This document shows positions 22,301-35,421 of a DNA stretch of 64,000 nt, in pieces (positions within the stretch are counted from its first letter, which is position 1; each line of letters opens with the position of its first letter). The notes beneath the pieces are model-generated. The model worked only from the letters and a program-made list of their open reading frames with translations, was not told where the DNA came from and did not search any database. The translations under genes and the position numbers were made by a program. Origin of the DNA: Scedosporium boydii (taxonomy: Eukaryota; Ascomycota; Sordariomycetes; Microascales; Microascaceae); NCBI GenBank assembly GCA_002221725.1, contig NJFT01000048.1, positions 62,001-126,000 of the forward strand. Reading direction: 5' to 3'.

Positions 22301-25300
22301 AAAGCAACGCGGGATTTACACCGACATCCGCTAATCGTTTCCCCAGGAAAGTCACAAGTGGGAAAGGAGCTTGACATCGTGGCATGGAATCACCTCTTTG
22401 CTTTTTGGGGTTTTGCTTTTTCATAGCCACTCCCTCATCTCAGTGTCACCGCCCTCCCCTCCCTGAGCGGCCGTCTATTCTATCATGAGTCTGGCCATTT
22501 TTCCATGCAGATGTGCGAAATTGCCATCCAAGACATGCATTCCCTCGCCGAGAGAAAACCACGCACGCTATTACTGTATGTTAAAGTGCTGGTATCAGTC
22601 TCACGATGCATCTTCGAGACATGCCAATTTGCAACAAGTGGGGTTTCTCAAGATGTGAAGCCTTTCGTTCTGTGCTTCGCACTTCGCAGTCCAAGTCTAA
22701 ACTTAGATCTACTGCCTTCGTATGTGCACGAATAAGGCTTTGATATTCAGGACTTGAATTGGCGATCAATTCTGTTTTCGGGAGAGCTCTTGAATGCTGT
22801 GGCTTTAAAGTGAGGAGCTAACATTGATGAGAAGTACACGAAACTCCACTACACACACTACACCACATTGCAGCTTGTGTGTCCGTCCTTGCTGTTGTTG
22901 CCCTGCGCTAGCCAGCATACTTTGATGCATCCACATCATCCGCATCCACATGCACCTACTTTGTACGCTTGAACACTTTATTATTAGCGAGATGCATGGA
23001 GATGGCGAAAGTGAGGGGTATTTTACGGGTCACGGAGCAAGTCGGCGCCTATTCACATCTCCCTCAGAACTTGGAAGGGATCATCGCTCTGGTTTCTCTT
23101 GATGTAACACACATACACTCCGCAGAGTCCACACACTCTCTATCTCACACTCACCTTCTGTTAGTCGAAGAGGGGCAGATTGATCAACGCTTCCCCGCAG
23201 CTGTTATACTAGCAACCTCGTCAGTTGATCCGTCTCTCGACCGGTGTCTGGTCTGTCCACTTCTGGCCCGGCTAGTGTTGAAACCCATCACCATTAGCTC
23301 TTTCCCATCACACATTCCAAACCACAAGCAGCTGGTAGGAGTAATCAGGCGGGAAGCAAGGACCAGACCCGAAACTCTATTCACTCCCTGCTGCGTTGAT
23401 GCGGAGAAAACGTACAACCCCCCCCGGAAGAGATGCTTCGGTGGTGGTACATGGGGCGGGTACACTTCGTAGATAGCATACTTCGTACCTCACACTTCGC
23501 ACGTACATCGGGGATTGTGATGACGGGCTCAGTGTGATGAACGGGGACTCGGTACCAAGAGGCTGGAATGAACACGCCCGGCCCCCATGTTACACCTCAA
23601 GCTTCAAGCCCAACTCAGGCCCTGCAGTGAGACTCCACAAAAAACAGTTGAGCTTGATCAAGAGGAGGTGATGCGTACCCCTCTCCAGAGTCCAGACCTT
23701 TGTGGAAATGCTCATCTTACTAGAGGTCAGCTGGAGATAATTTGAATTTCCGGCTGCCAATGCAAGTTGAGGAAGAAACCCCTCAACTCAATGGATCATG
23801 GGGTACTTCGTACATCGCTTCAAATCCAAATTCACAGCCGTCAACAAGACATTTGTCGAGTCCCATGTAGAGTGCCCACAGCAAGCTGCTGGTCCCTGGA
23901 GGTGCCTGCAGAGCCTAAACTATCATGCATGCAGGTACAGCAAGGGCCAAAAAGTCTAGCCTTTCAGGCATGCCAAAGTTAGATCCTTCGCAACGCAGGA
24001 CGAAAAGACGAGGGAGTAAATTTGATCCATCGATGTGCATCGCGCCCTGCAGTAGTTGGACTTGGTCGTCCTGCAAGTCTTACAAATTCCCAACTGCAAC
24101 ATGAGGAGCGTGCATGATAGACTGGGAATTGAGGAATTGTCCTTTCCTCAATCGATCATGGGTGCATCTGCTGCTTGTACTCGTGACGCCTGCGATTGAG
24201 GCACTTAGTTTACTTCGTGTGTCTGCCCCTGTAAATGCTCCGAAGCGTAGTGCTAGTTTAGATATCCAGGCCCGGCATCGAGTTCACAATGGGAAAGCCC
24301 AAAACCGGGGTTTCTTGCAATACCGCTGTCGTTGATCACCCCCCGGACCTGCCCGTCGCAGGGTGTCAAAATCTGGTAATATTTGACTGATCGGCTGATC
24401 AACATATCCCGGCCCATCGAGCAAGGGGGCTCGACCGCCGTCACACAAAGATGGTGGACGTCCACTACCCAGTTTGTATGCGTACGTTTGGGTGGGTTGG
24501 TTCCAATCGTTGTTCGGCGATAAGCTCTTTACGAAGTAGGCTCTGAAGAGGAGAAGGCGAACTCCGTGGTCCCGAGATCCCCAAAAAGGACCTCCCCCTC
24601 CAACACCGAGACCCGCGGATGGCCGAGAATATGGGGATGGATGGGCTTGGTGAATATACGAGAACGGGTGTACGGATTTACAAAGTACGGTAGAAGCTAC
24701 CATCACGACACGGCGTTTCCCACCTGACACCTGCGTGCTTTTGTATTCACTGGGCAATATACTCACCAAGTCCGTGGTTACATGTCGACTCTTTACGCAA
24801 CATTCCTTTCCGTGCGTCTGTTGTGCTTTTTCCAGGGGAAATGGTCAATCCTTCATGCATCGGGCTAAAAAAAAGAAAAGAAAATCCAGGCCTTCCTCAC
24901 CACCTCGGGCAATCAAGAGAGTAAACCAACAAACGCCTCCCGATTCAAGATCGCCCTCGACCGTGCGTGCGGCATCCGAGATGCTCAATTGAGGGGGGTG
25001 CGGATATGTCACAATAGCCGGTCTGTACGGAGTAGTGTAGTGTAGTTCCCCTCCTCCTCCCTTCCCAACATCCGGCGCTGTGCTCAACAAGTGAACATGT
25101 TCACGAACGGAGATATACCATTAAACCATCTTAGCGTCGAGGCCAAGCCCACTCCCGCGCCTGCCACAATTTTTTTTTGTTTGATAGCCAGTTGAGATGT
25201 TGATGGCGATTTGCGGGGACGGCCACGCTAGATACTCGGACTGCAGTTAGTAGTGCATTACGAAGTACGAAGTAAACCACGACGGAGTTGAAGCAAAGGG

Positions 25301-28300
25301 GAGATGGCTTTTTTCGTGATGCCTTGGACTGGTGCCGCTAGTCCAACTTTGTCTAAAGAGGTCGACAATATTCATTGCGCGAGCACCAAGTCCAGTCTAG
25401 CACGCCTCTTGCCCGCTCCTTGCACCCCTGGTCCAGCTGGGCTGTGGGTTTCTTGGTCGACCAGGAGGCGGTGAGGCTGGGTGCATACTTGGTAGTCTAC
25501 TTGGTATGCGTATTTGTGCTCCAATCAGGACGTGAGGGAGCGACACTCCTACGCAAGGCCTACGCAGGTCCACACACCCATTTGAGATTTTTTTTTGCAC
25601 TTGTTCAACTGCCAAGCCCACTCCCTCGATGCAGGGCGATATCAAGGCAAGCGGAAATGGAATGCGAGACTTGATCCTTTCTCTCCGGCAAATCCTGTTG
25701 CAGGCATTAGTAGATGATGGTAATATGTCAATGATACAGCGGAAAGAAAGTTACAGGCATTAGGTTTAACTCGCTGTCAGACATTTGATATTAGAGCTGG
25801 AGATCCCTGCCTTGTAATTCATCGTTCCTGCTTTATACCGAATATCCGCCTGGTCCCTTCGCGCCACCGACCCAAGCGGCAGCACTTGAGCCCGACGCCC
25901 ACATCCGCAATTCCTAATAACCATTGCGAGCCTCCTTGCTGGCCAGCGTATATATGGAAGTATGTAAAAGCAGCTCGTTTCAAAATAGCACAATACAAGG
26001 CAAAGACAATGTGTGGATCGTGAGTTTGCTTCAGATTTGATGCACGGAAGCACGGAAATGTCCCGAGTCACATTCCATCCGATTTTATTTCAAAATTCTT
26101 TTTTTAGTCGATACGACCGTTATTCCCCAGATGAACGGTCGTGTTTACCCAGTCGTGACTGATGATCGACAAGAGGGCATCAAAATTAACGATGACTGGC
26201 AAGCAAGGTTCTGGTCTAGGCGTGCTGAAACACCCTTGCAAAAAGGTAAGTTGGGGCGTGGCTGCGCTGCGCACGGAAAAAGGGCACTGATGACGGAATT
26301 TTGTCCACACCAGGCTGTATTTGGGTCGAGGTACGAGGAAACGGGCATACCAAGATTCCGATTCTGTACAAGGCGGGAGTGAAGCGGCAAAGTATCGATC
26401 GAATTATATGAAGCTGCCAACTTACTTCGTACAATAGTTACGTCTTGGCCTCTTGGCCTTTTTTTTGATACTCGATCCCGCAGCATCTTTTGAAGCAAAT
26501 CGCCAGGTCCACTTTTCAAGCCGCGGTTATTAGTCAGAAGGGTCGCTGATTAATGACATATTGGAGCGAAGTACTAAGTAGCGAAGTACCCATGCCCCCG
26601 AGACCCGGTCATTGTCGTTCCTGATTCTGAAAGCCCCGGATCTCCTGTATGACGTACGAAGTACGGATCACGGGCGTGACTGGCCCCGGCTGACCAAGTA
26701 CGAAGTATCGTCAGAGATTAACTTCGTACTATCGTAGTAGTAAATGTGAAGAGGACCAGAGCTCAGACCATAAGCCGTCACAACCAGTATTGAACCTTCT
26801 GACGAAATGTGATTAACTGTATCGTGAACTCTCGAAATCTACTGATCAACCCCAGTCCGGACGGCACAATGTCGCAGCCTTGGGGGGTCACCAGACCGAC
26901 CGGCCGGACCAAACATCACATCCGTTGTCTCATCACAATATTCTTTCCAGAAGCGATCGAAGCGGTCTGCAAATTAATTCTCGAGCCGCCCGTAACAACG
27001 GCCTAATACCCGTAACAATGGGATTCTCTGCAATTTAACTCTCGATATTTCGCACCATGTGTCTCAGTTCTGACTTCACTTCTTTGCACGGTTTGTTTGG
27101 TTTTTCCCTTCCGCCGCATGCCACTACCGTTGCTTCTTCCTTCGTTGCCTGTCCTCTCATGAGACCATCAATGTGCAAAGTGACAAAAATACAAGTCCGA
27201 TATTCCGCTCCGCGGCCGCTACGTCTATGTACTTCGTAGCGTACAATGTCTCCCGTGCCCACTAAAACCGGTCCAAAGATCGAGGAGTGGTCTCGCCTGC
27301 CATCGGAAATACCGTTCGCCTTCAATTCAGGTACCAAACGGCAGAGGACAGGTTTCCAACACACAAACCGACGCCTGGACCAAATGTTCACATCAAATCT
27401 CGGCGTTGTGAAAAGTGCCCTGGCTTTTACTAATGCTGCCAATACCGGCCAGCCGCTCGCTAGTTGCTCAGATTTACCGGTCTAGGCCTGTGAAGCGTAA
27501 TTAGTATTAGACTAATATATCCGTTCAGCTCGCTTCAAACAGAGTTTATTCCCATGGATTATGTATTAGAGCCGAGAGAGCCCCAGCACAGATGGGTATT
27601 GGACTCTGTGTACTTCGTACCTGAGAAAAACATGTTTGGTTTAGACTAAAAGCGGCAAGAAAAGCGACTTGCAGAAGGCGGATCTGTGAAAGCTGTAGGC
27701 AGGTACCCTGTACGGCTGTCAGTCCACCTGGAGTGCACCTCGACCTGGGGGGCCTGGAAGAAGTAAAAAAAAATCTCGTAGCCTGGTGACATGAGCGGAG
27801 AAAGGGCTGGACTCGCTAATCAACCAGGCAGATCGACACAGGGTGAACTGATGGGAAGTACCGACAACCTTGGGACGCTAGGGCGAATGGAGCTTGGCAC
27901 AAGTAAGGTACCATTAGGGACCCATCTTGAGTTAGTCATGAATATTTCGTGCACTTCTTGTTCACGGCTGCTGGAAGACCGTGGTGGAGACCGACCCTGG
28001 GGTGTAGGAATATAGGAATGTACTTCGTACCTCAGTACACTACTATTGTACATACTACACCGAACCCTGGCGCCACACACCTGCGCAGCACGTAATATTG
28101 CAGCCCCCAAGTACCCTTTGTGGAGGAAAGTCCGCTCTTACAGCTAGCCCAGGCTATGATGTATTGATGTACGTACTTGGCACACGAACGGACACCCCTG
28201 CAAGAAGGAACATCATACATGTACCTTTTTTTCGGCCCTTGCCTGATAGCCTCGAACATGATGTATGTACGTACTTTGGGTCCGGCAGCATCGGTGGCCC

Positions 28301-28544
28301 ATCCACATGTTATACATCTATATATCCATCCTCACCCACCCCTCCTTCCTCACAGCCTTCACGATTCCTCTCCAGTATCAGACAAGGTCGTGATATATCT
28401 AATATATATACACTGGGCAAGGACCCTCTTCTCTCTCAAATAATATCCTTCTTGATCTTACACGATAACAACGAGCTCAATTCGCTGCTCTCATACAGCA
28501 ACTCACTCTTCCACCATCACCACACCACCAACCACACCAGAACG
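19359..28544. other. Gene-poor block of 9.2 kb
   Basis: No frame here resembles a known protein and no RNA gene was found. Open frames are short, overlapping and in all phases. The motif TACGAAGTA or its complement occurs at 23479, 23804, 24530, 25259, 25266, 26423, 26655, 26699, 27230, 27611 and 28021. A short tandem repeat built on GGCAGACTGG is near 19781-19806. The last few hundred bases, with a TATATA run at about 28402, probably form the promoter and leader of the next gene. Non-coding RNAs or fast-evolving short genes cannot be excluded. Confidence 0.5.
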
Positions 28545-28578
28545 ATGATGTTCCGGAAATCCCACGAAAAGACACACC

Positions 28579-28613
<35 letters not shown>

Positions 28614-29423
28614 GAAGAGAACACCATGACTTGCAGATTCCGCGTCCGGAAGCCCAAGTCCCTCGAGTCCGTCTCGAGCGCCGACACGGCCTCGACGGTG
28701 TCGATGCCTCGCACGCCCGTCTCCCCCACCAGCACCCACCACCGCCACTCCCGCGTCGTCGAATTCGATCCCCTCAACCTCCACCCCACATTCAAGGCTC
28801 CTCCCAGACTCGCCGACAGGCCCTTCATCCACGTGGTCGACCACGACGAGCCTCAGTACCACGCGCCTCAACCCCGAAGGATAGCTCCCAAGTTCAGCGA
28901 ACTCGAGCTTCCGAGCGCCACCGATTCTCTCCGAACCGATCACGATAGGGACGAGGACGACGCCGAGGAGGAGGTTGAGGAGGTCCCCGATTACTTCGCT
29001 CTTAAGCTTGCCATGCTCCAGAGGCCTACTCTGGTTAGGAGTCGCTGGTCCGAGTCCACCATCAACACCACTCTCAGCAGCGACGAGGAGGAGACCGAAG
29101 AAGATGAAGAGGTCGAGCTCACCACCGAGTCCGACTCCGAGGCTGAAGAACAAGTCATGACACCTACCACCGCCACGGCGCCTCCTCTCGAGTACATGTT
29201 CGATGAGGAGCGCGATGTGAAGCCTGCTGCCGCTCAATGGCAAAACTTTTCCTACAAACGAAACACCGTCAACATTACTAGGCGGAGACCGCTTGGCGAG
29301 TCGGACAACAGCATCGACAACTATGTCAAGCGCGGAGGCTGGAAGCGACGAGGCATCGTCTTCCAGGCTCACGTTTCCTCTGACTGTATGATTGAGAGGC
29401 TGTCGGCGCAGACCGTCGGCTGA
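28545..29423 (+). CDS. Acidic low-complexity protein, unknown
   Basis: A single frame of 292 aa from MMFRKSHEK. Residues 13-23 are eleven threonines encoded by an uninterrupted ACA repeat. A short basic segment, TCRFRVRKPKSLESVSSADT, follows at about residue 28. The middle has Pro-rich stretches and two acidic runs (DRDEDDAEEEVEEVPDYF and SDEEETEEDEEVELTTESDS). The C-terminal 60 residues look better ordered: AQWQNFSYKRNTVNITRRRP, NYVKRGGWKRRGIVF and CMIERLSAQTVG. No signal peptide, membrane span or known domain is seen. The CAA/ACA array and long CT-rich leader are common in regulated fungal genes. The frame also runs upstream without a stop, but the sequence before 28545 looks untranslated. 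An alternative start is MTCRFRV at 28626. It is likely a real gene but the function is unknown. Confidence 0.62.
28581..28613 (+). repeat. Coding (ACA)11 microsatellite
   Basis: Eleven ACA codons in a row encode polythreonine in the acidic protein. Such arrays vary in length between strains. It is within the gene's 5' part, before the alternative start at 28626. Confidence 0.9.
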
Positions 29424-32400
29424 AAGCCATGCCCTCTCTCACTTACACTCACTCAACTCTTATCATATTCCTACTCATCAGTCTTTCTTTTCCTCTCTCT
29501 TACTCTATCACTCTTTCTACAAGCCTATTCTCTTACATCGACAAATCACACCTTATCTCACACAAGCTGATCGACACCGACTTATACGAGGCTCAGCCAC
29601 GGCCACCCATTTCCTAAAAGTACAACATTGATATTATACCCACCACTATTTTTTTTTTTCAGCTCAGCCCGGCGTTCCCGTTGGATTTTTTATTAGCACA
29701 TCTCACTGGCGCAACACTATTTTCTTACGACACTCATGCATCACGATTTCCTTCTTCTTTTTTTTTTCTCCTTCACTTTTAACTGTTAGATTGGAAGCCT
29801 TCACTGGCCACACCCGCTTACCCACTACTTCTATTTCTTATCATATGTATTTGATGTTTCCGATTGATATGGAAACTCTTGAAAATAGGGAAGGACAAAA
29901 GGGGTCTTTTTATTTTCCTGTCCTGTTAATTTTTTGGCATAATCCTCCTGTACGATATACATCCGCGAAGGAAAAGAACAAAAAAATTCGAAGAATACAA
30001 TAAAAAAAGAAGCCGTATTCAAAGCCTCAAAACTTTTTCGTTCCCAATTTTGATAAAAAAGTGACTATGTATGCCAAGACTGGAGTCGGTCGCGGGCTAG
30101 CGCTTCGTGACAGAGCGAGAGCCAACTCGTCCTCATCTCGTATCAAGCTCAGCCCACACGATGCAAACAGATGGGGAAACCTCGTGGATGTGGGACGAAA
30201 TTAGCGGTGCCGTTGCAGCGGCTGTTTTAGAGCCGAGGACCACGAGGCCCGTGGAGCTTCGCCAGAAAGGTTCCGGATTGCCACATGCACCGAGAAGATA
30301 GTTTTATTACTTTGTATGTTAATAAACTACTTCCTGGAGGGTTTGGGGAAACAGTCCGTTGACCTCTCGTGAATGTGATGATGAACACACCACTTAGGCG
30401 CTGTACCTGGAGGTTATCAGATGGTGAGCTCGGGGGATGGGAGATCGTGAATACACAGGAAAATCGGCCATAGCTTTCACACCGCCAGATGGACGGTACA
30501 GTGAACGAGACATCTACTTCGGCAGAGTATCCAACGTCTGTTCCTCAAGGCGGGAGAGCAGCTTCTTCGGGACAGGTACGGACTTCTCGTCGAATCACAA
30601 CAAAGGACGATCAGTTTGGATTTGAAGCTAGTTTCCCAGCCCTCTCTAATGTATTGGTGAGTGAACCGGGGACATCCCAGAACGTCAGGGCTAGGAACAT
30701 CGTGAGAGGGAGAAAAATTGAAAAAGAAAAAGCAGATCCTTTGCTCCACATGACCTTCATTCCGCGGTCGGTGTTCCAATTACTCCAGACGTAGTGTTTT
30801 TTCCTTTTTCGAGGAATTTGCGTTGTGAAAAGTCCCCCGCTCCTTGCAGGACCCTTTCTTCTGTGTCTAAAAGTAGAATATGTAGTTGGGCAATACAGGT
30901 ACACAAAATAAGAGCGCTGGAATTTGCGATATTTCCATCGCAACCTCGAAAAGGAAAAAAGCCGATATCTGTCTTGCAAAGTACTGGAGACTCTCCCAGC
31001 CCACACAAGTAACGAAACTTATTATTCCCTCGTCTCAAAAAGAAGAGAAAAGAAGCCAAAGACAACCCCGGCTCTGGCAACTCTTGGAAGCTGTCCACAT
31101 GACCGTGTGTCTTGGCCGACGTAGGATCTGCTCCCAGCCTCGAAAAGAAAGAATAAAGACAAGGGTTGAAGAACATATGGACTTGGCGTATTGTCCCCAT
31201 AGACCCCACTGATTTTCTGGACTCTGCCCAGGTCAGACCAGGCCAGCCCGTCAATCTTTGCACACTACCGGTGCTAGGCCACTAGGCTAGGCTAGCCAAT
31301 GGCGAGCAATTGGTCATCTTTCGATCATGGAAGTCCCTTGCAGGTTTGATATCTCCGAGGAACGAACATCGTGAAAAAAAAGAAAGAAAAAAAAAAAAAA
31401 AAAAAAAAGGACGCGATGAGAAGCTAGAGGCTGATGGTTCCCGAAGCTAACGGGGACTGCAAATTTTCTCTTCAATGTTTTGAACGGGAAATGAGAAAAC
31501 AAGCAAAAATTTTTTACTCTCTCTTTCAAAGCAGGTCGCGATGCGGAAGGGATCCTTGTCGTTCAGGCCCGAGAAAATCCCAGCCGGACATTCTCTGGGT
31601 CCGAATCGGCACTCGTCCGGAGTTTACTAAATCCATCCATTTTTTCTTCCTCTCTTCGACAAAATCGATATCGAGCAAACTCCGGATGCGCTGAAACTTG
31701 AAGAATGACGCACATGGTTGATTCTGATACAGATTCGTAAACCTTTTGATGTCGGTGGCAAACATCCAGGCAGGTTTGTTTGCCTCAATGACAGCATCGA
31801 TGTTTCATGTTTAAGTTGGTATCCAAGATTGGGACCAAAAGAAAACCAACATTCATTGAAACATCGATTCTTCTCAGATGATCCGAAGGGAAAGACCCCA
31901 CACGAGCTGATAGATCTTCCTGACTTTTTTTTTTTTCATCTCCACGATCGGCCTCTTCGTAGACTCCATTCGTTAGCCACGATACTGTTTGGTATCCAAT
32001 CCGAGGACAAAGGCAGCTTCGAGACCACAGTTCGGGGTTTTCTTGGTAAATGCAGCTAATATCCCACGCGCTAGGAACTTTTTCATTTTTTTCTGTCGCC
32101 TACACCGGTAATTGTAGATTTCTTTCCTCTCCGTTCTGGTAGGCCAGTCGATCTTCCAATTACCGCTACCACATTTGCATTACATTTCCTTACTTTTTTT
32201 CCCTTCACGATTACCATATTTTTTATTCACCGCTCGGGGTTGGTTCCCATCCGATGTTAATAGTGTGGGGGTCTCACCTCCCTCCAACTCCAGAAGAGAC
32301 TAAAAAAACCATCTCTTCCCGTCGGTTGGTTTTCCAACTCCTCGCTGCAAGGGCTTCTCGCAATGGGATAGGCTCGGAATGCGTTAAACCCGACCTCGGA

Positions 32401-35400
32401 GAGACAGCGAAAGAAGAAAACGTGTGTGTGCCGCCGCACCCTCATGACCTCACGATCATTTTTGGGGATGGTGTTGTCGATTTCCAAGACCAGACCGCTT
32501 GCAGAAGTGCCCGTAAAGGACGAAGGAAGGTCGGAGTATGTAGCTAAAGTAGAGGATACTTTGCCCCGCGATGGAGTGCAGGGGGAACCAGTCTGAGGGT
32601 GTACGAAGTACCGAGTGACTTGTTGAAGGTCACCGTCATTGAAGTTCTCGTGAGTCTCAGTGGAGGCTAAGTTTAGGTGACATTGGCGATTATAAATTGG
32701 AAAATAGCAGAAGTGCGATTACCAACACACACGATTCGCAATCTTCAATTTCTAATGTACGAGTACAGTACCACACCGTAGGCTGCTGTTTTCCCTACGG
32801 CGAGCCATAACTCAGTGCCTCAGATTTATTGCCCGCTGAGCCGGGAAGATTTGCTACTGCCTGGCCAGCCACTCGAAGCATCGGTGTTGATAGACTGCCG
32901 CCTACGAAAGAAGAATCGTGTCATAAGAGGGTCCACGAAAATATGGAGCCGTGATGGATCCCACACAAGGCGATTGAAAGTTTCAGATCTCCGATACGGC
33001 ATGCCTCATACGAAGTTATTTCGTAAGGCGCAGATTAGAAAATACGAAATGACGCGGGCGCAGAACTTCCAGGGTTTCTTTCCTTGACACAACGGCAACG
33101 GGTAACGGTGTGGGGAGAGGTGGATATATGGAAATATGACAGGTCGAAACTCTCGTCTTGCGCCTCTCATCGTTTTCCTCAGTCCACAAAATGCACGGGC
33201 CTGCGAACGAAAGAGGAACAGCCTAGCGAACGGGACCGGAGAAAGTCTCTCAGGCTCACATCGGCGTTTACCGTCTTTAAACGACTTGATATGGTACGAG
33301 GCCCACGAGGTAACATCATCGGGCGACGGACCCAGATTGTGTTTCTTCCGCCGGCCGCTGCCGTCTCCACGTCTCCATGTCTCCACGTGCTGCTCGCAAG
33401 GTTCACTGATCCGATTCCTCCGGCGAGAGAAAAGTGTGATATTGAGAGAGTCAGGCCAGTGTCCCAAAGGACCTCTCCGACACCCAGCGGTCTTCCGAAG
33501 TCAGGCCCCGCGGAGTTTTATCTCCTCCAGCGTGGCAGTTGGACTGGAGGCAGGGAAACACTATTAATACAAAATGACATCAATACACCAGACGTTACAA
33601 GAGGTTGCATATCGGCCCCATCAACTCCATCGTATTTGACATCATCGCCGTCCTTAAGCGTATGCGTACACGGCGGCTTCCCTCTTCGAGCTTTAGTGCA
33701 GCTCTTTCCAACCCGTCTTATTCTCCTCGTTTTAAAATGATCTGAACCAAGAGAACTGACATCATGATTAAGAGTCAGCACATTGTGCTTATCATAGTCC
33801 TCACAGTCGTCACAGTCCCCTCAACTTCATCGAATCCAAAAATAAAATGGTGCCAACAACCCAAGGTTTTTCTCGTCCCTTGCATGGTTTAGTCACAAAC
33901 CACGCCATCGCGTGCCGTTTCAGGGACGGGTGGTTGTTCCTGATCAGAACTCAACTTTCTTGGCATTGTTCCTGTTCATAGCCTGGCATGTACGAAGTAG
34001 TTTATGTATCTGTATGTATGCGTATGCGGTTTATGTATGCGTACGAAGTAGGCGATATGTATCTGCATCCACTTTATCACAGGCGCATCCAAATTGTCCA
34101 GTTCGACCCATTCGGCGGCCACCTACGTCAGTGCGTTCTCATCTCCTTTGTGGGCGCTCTCCCACCGCCAAACACATCCGATGCTGCGACTGGACACGAC
34201 TACGTACGAACCTGCGCATTCTGGCCTCCATTTTGAGGGCTCATGAGGGAGGCATTCGAGACTTGCAGGTGATGGAATTAAATATATTCGCTGGCAATGC
34301 CTTGCATTAATGCCCTTCCCCCCTTCCTCCCCACGTTTAACCCGTTGAAGGTGCCCAACAGCTGGCATGAGACATTTGGTCATGCTGCCCTTGGGAGTAA
34401 GACACTCTGCAAGGCACCGGGTGCTAATTTTGTCCCAGGTGGGTTGGCTTCACGATCTCGGCAGGGCCTGGAGGAAAAGTCTCGATCGCTTCTTGACTTG
34501 GCGATCGCGGTGGGAGCTAGACCAGGAGATGAGGCTCACCATCACCCGAGGTATAACTCTTCTGGAAAAAGTTATCATACGAGATTTTGAAAATTTTCTT
34601 TTTTTTCTTCCTTCTGGATTGACCTTCCCAGAATACTACTTCGCTGGTTGGAAAAAGATCAATGATTGATCCAAGCGTTGGTTGTTAGTTACGGGATTCG
34701 TTCGGATGCCAGACGCCGAACTTTGGCAAGAGACTTGCCTCCAAGCCCCGGCTCTTCTAGAAAAGCAAAGGGGAGTCTAACCTTTCATCCTAGTCGACGC
34801 TGAAGAACAGAATAAAAGTCGGGGTGACGCGTTGTCAAAAGTCCAGCCTCCTCGATGTGTGAACGGGTGCGTAATTCCTCCGAAGATCTACGAAACAGTT
34901 GCCTTTGTAGGCGCAGGCAGGCAGCATCCATTTGAACCCAGCCCCATCGACAGAACGAGGCCAGAAGCTCCCAGGCAGCAAGTGCCCTTCACACCTCGGT
35001 ACTTGCCTGCCAGACGAATATTGACGTCATATAATTATATTTAAGATTGGCCTGTGGAAGTGCTATGGAATCCTTCAGCCTTGATGTGGGGTGTTCGGCT
35101 CGTGATATTGAACGTGGCATTGGGGCGAGTCGATCGATGTTGGCAGGGCGTGCTAGGGCCTGTGCACGAAATATGCCCAGTTTACCCTCGGGCCTCCAAG
35201 CTCTATGAAGTTTTCACGGCCTCGATCTTAATCTACGAAGAACAAGTCCCGAGGTAATCTGGGAGACGCTAGCATACGAACTCGGGGGGGTCGGTCAAGG
35301 GCAAAAGGACCAAACACAGAGTGTTGAGTCGAGTTGGAAAGGCTCATTGAGGATGGGTGCTCCGCAAAGTAAGCGGGAATCAATATCAAAACGCTGCAGG

Positions 35401-35421
35401 TATTGAATTAGCCCGCCCCTT
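29424..35421. other. Gene-poor block of 6 kb
   Basis: The first 600 bases are a CT- and T-rich 3' region. Beyond that I find only short, overlapping frames. There is an A22 tract at 31387-31408 and TACGAAGTA copies at 32602, 33991 and 34042, the last two within a TATG/CGTATG-rich simple stretch. Several open frames at 33084-33740 overlap in different phases and lack protein character. No transposon ends were recognised. Confidence 0.5.
31387..31408. repeat. Poly-A tract, 22 bases
   Basis: A 22-base run of A in the gene-poor block, preceded by A/G-rich sequence. It has no visible partner features that would mark it as a retrotransposon tail. Confidence 0.85.

Noticed and set aside
25950..26160. 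TATATA followed by ATGTGTGGATC and a GTGAGT donor, like a metallothionein start
   Set aside because: No cysteine-rich second exon follows; the joined frame ends after about 22 codons.
33084..33740. 218-codon open frame with overlapping frames
   Set aside because: Several phases are open at once, composition is not protein-like and no motif or splice structure is seen.
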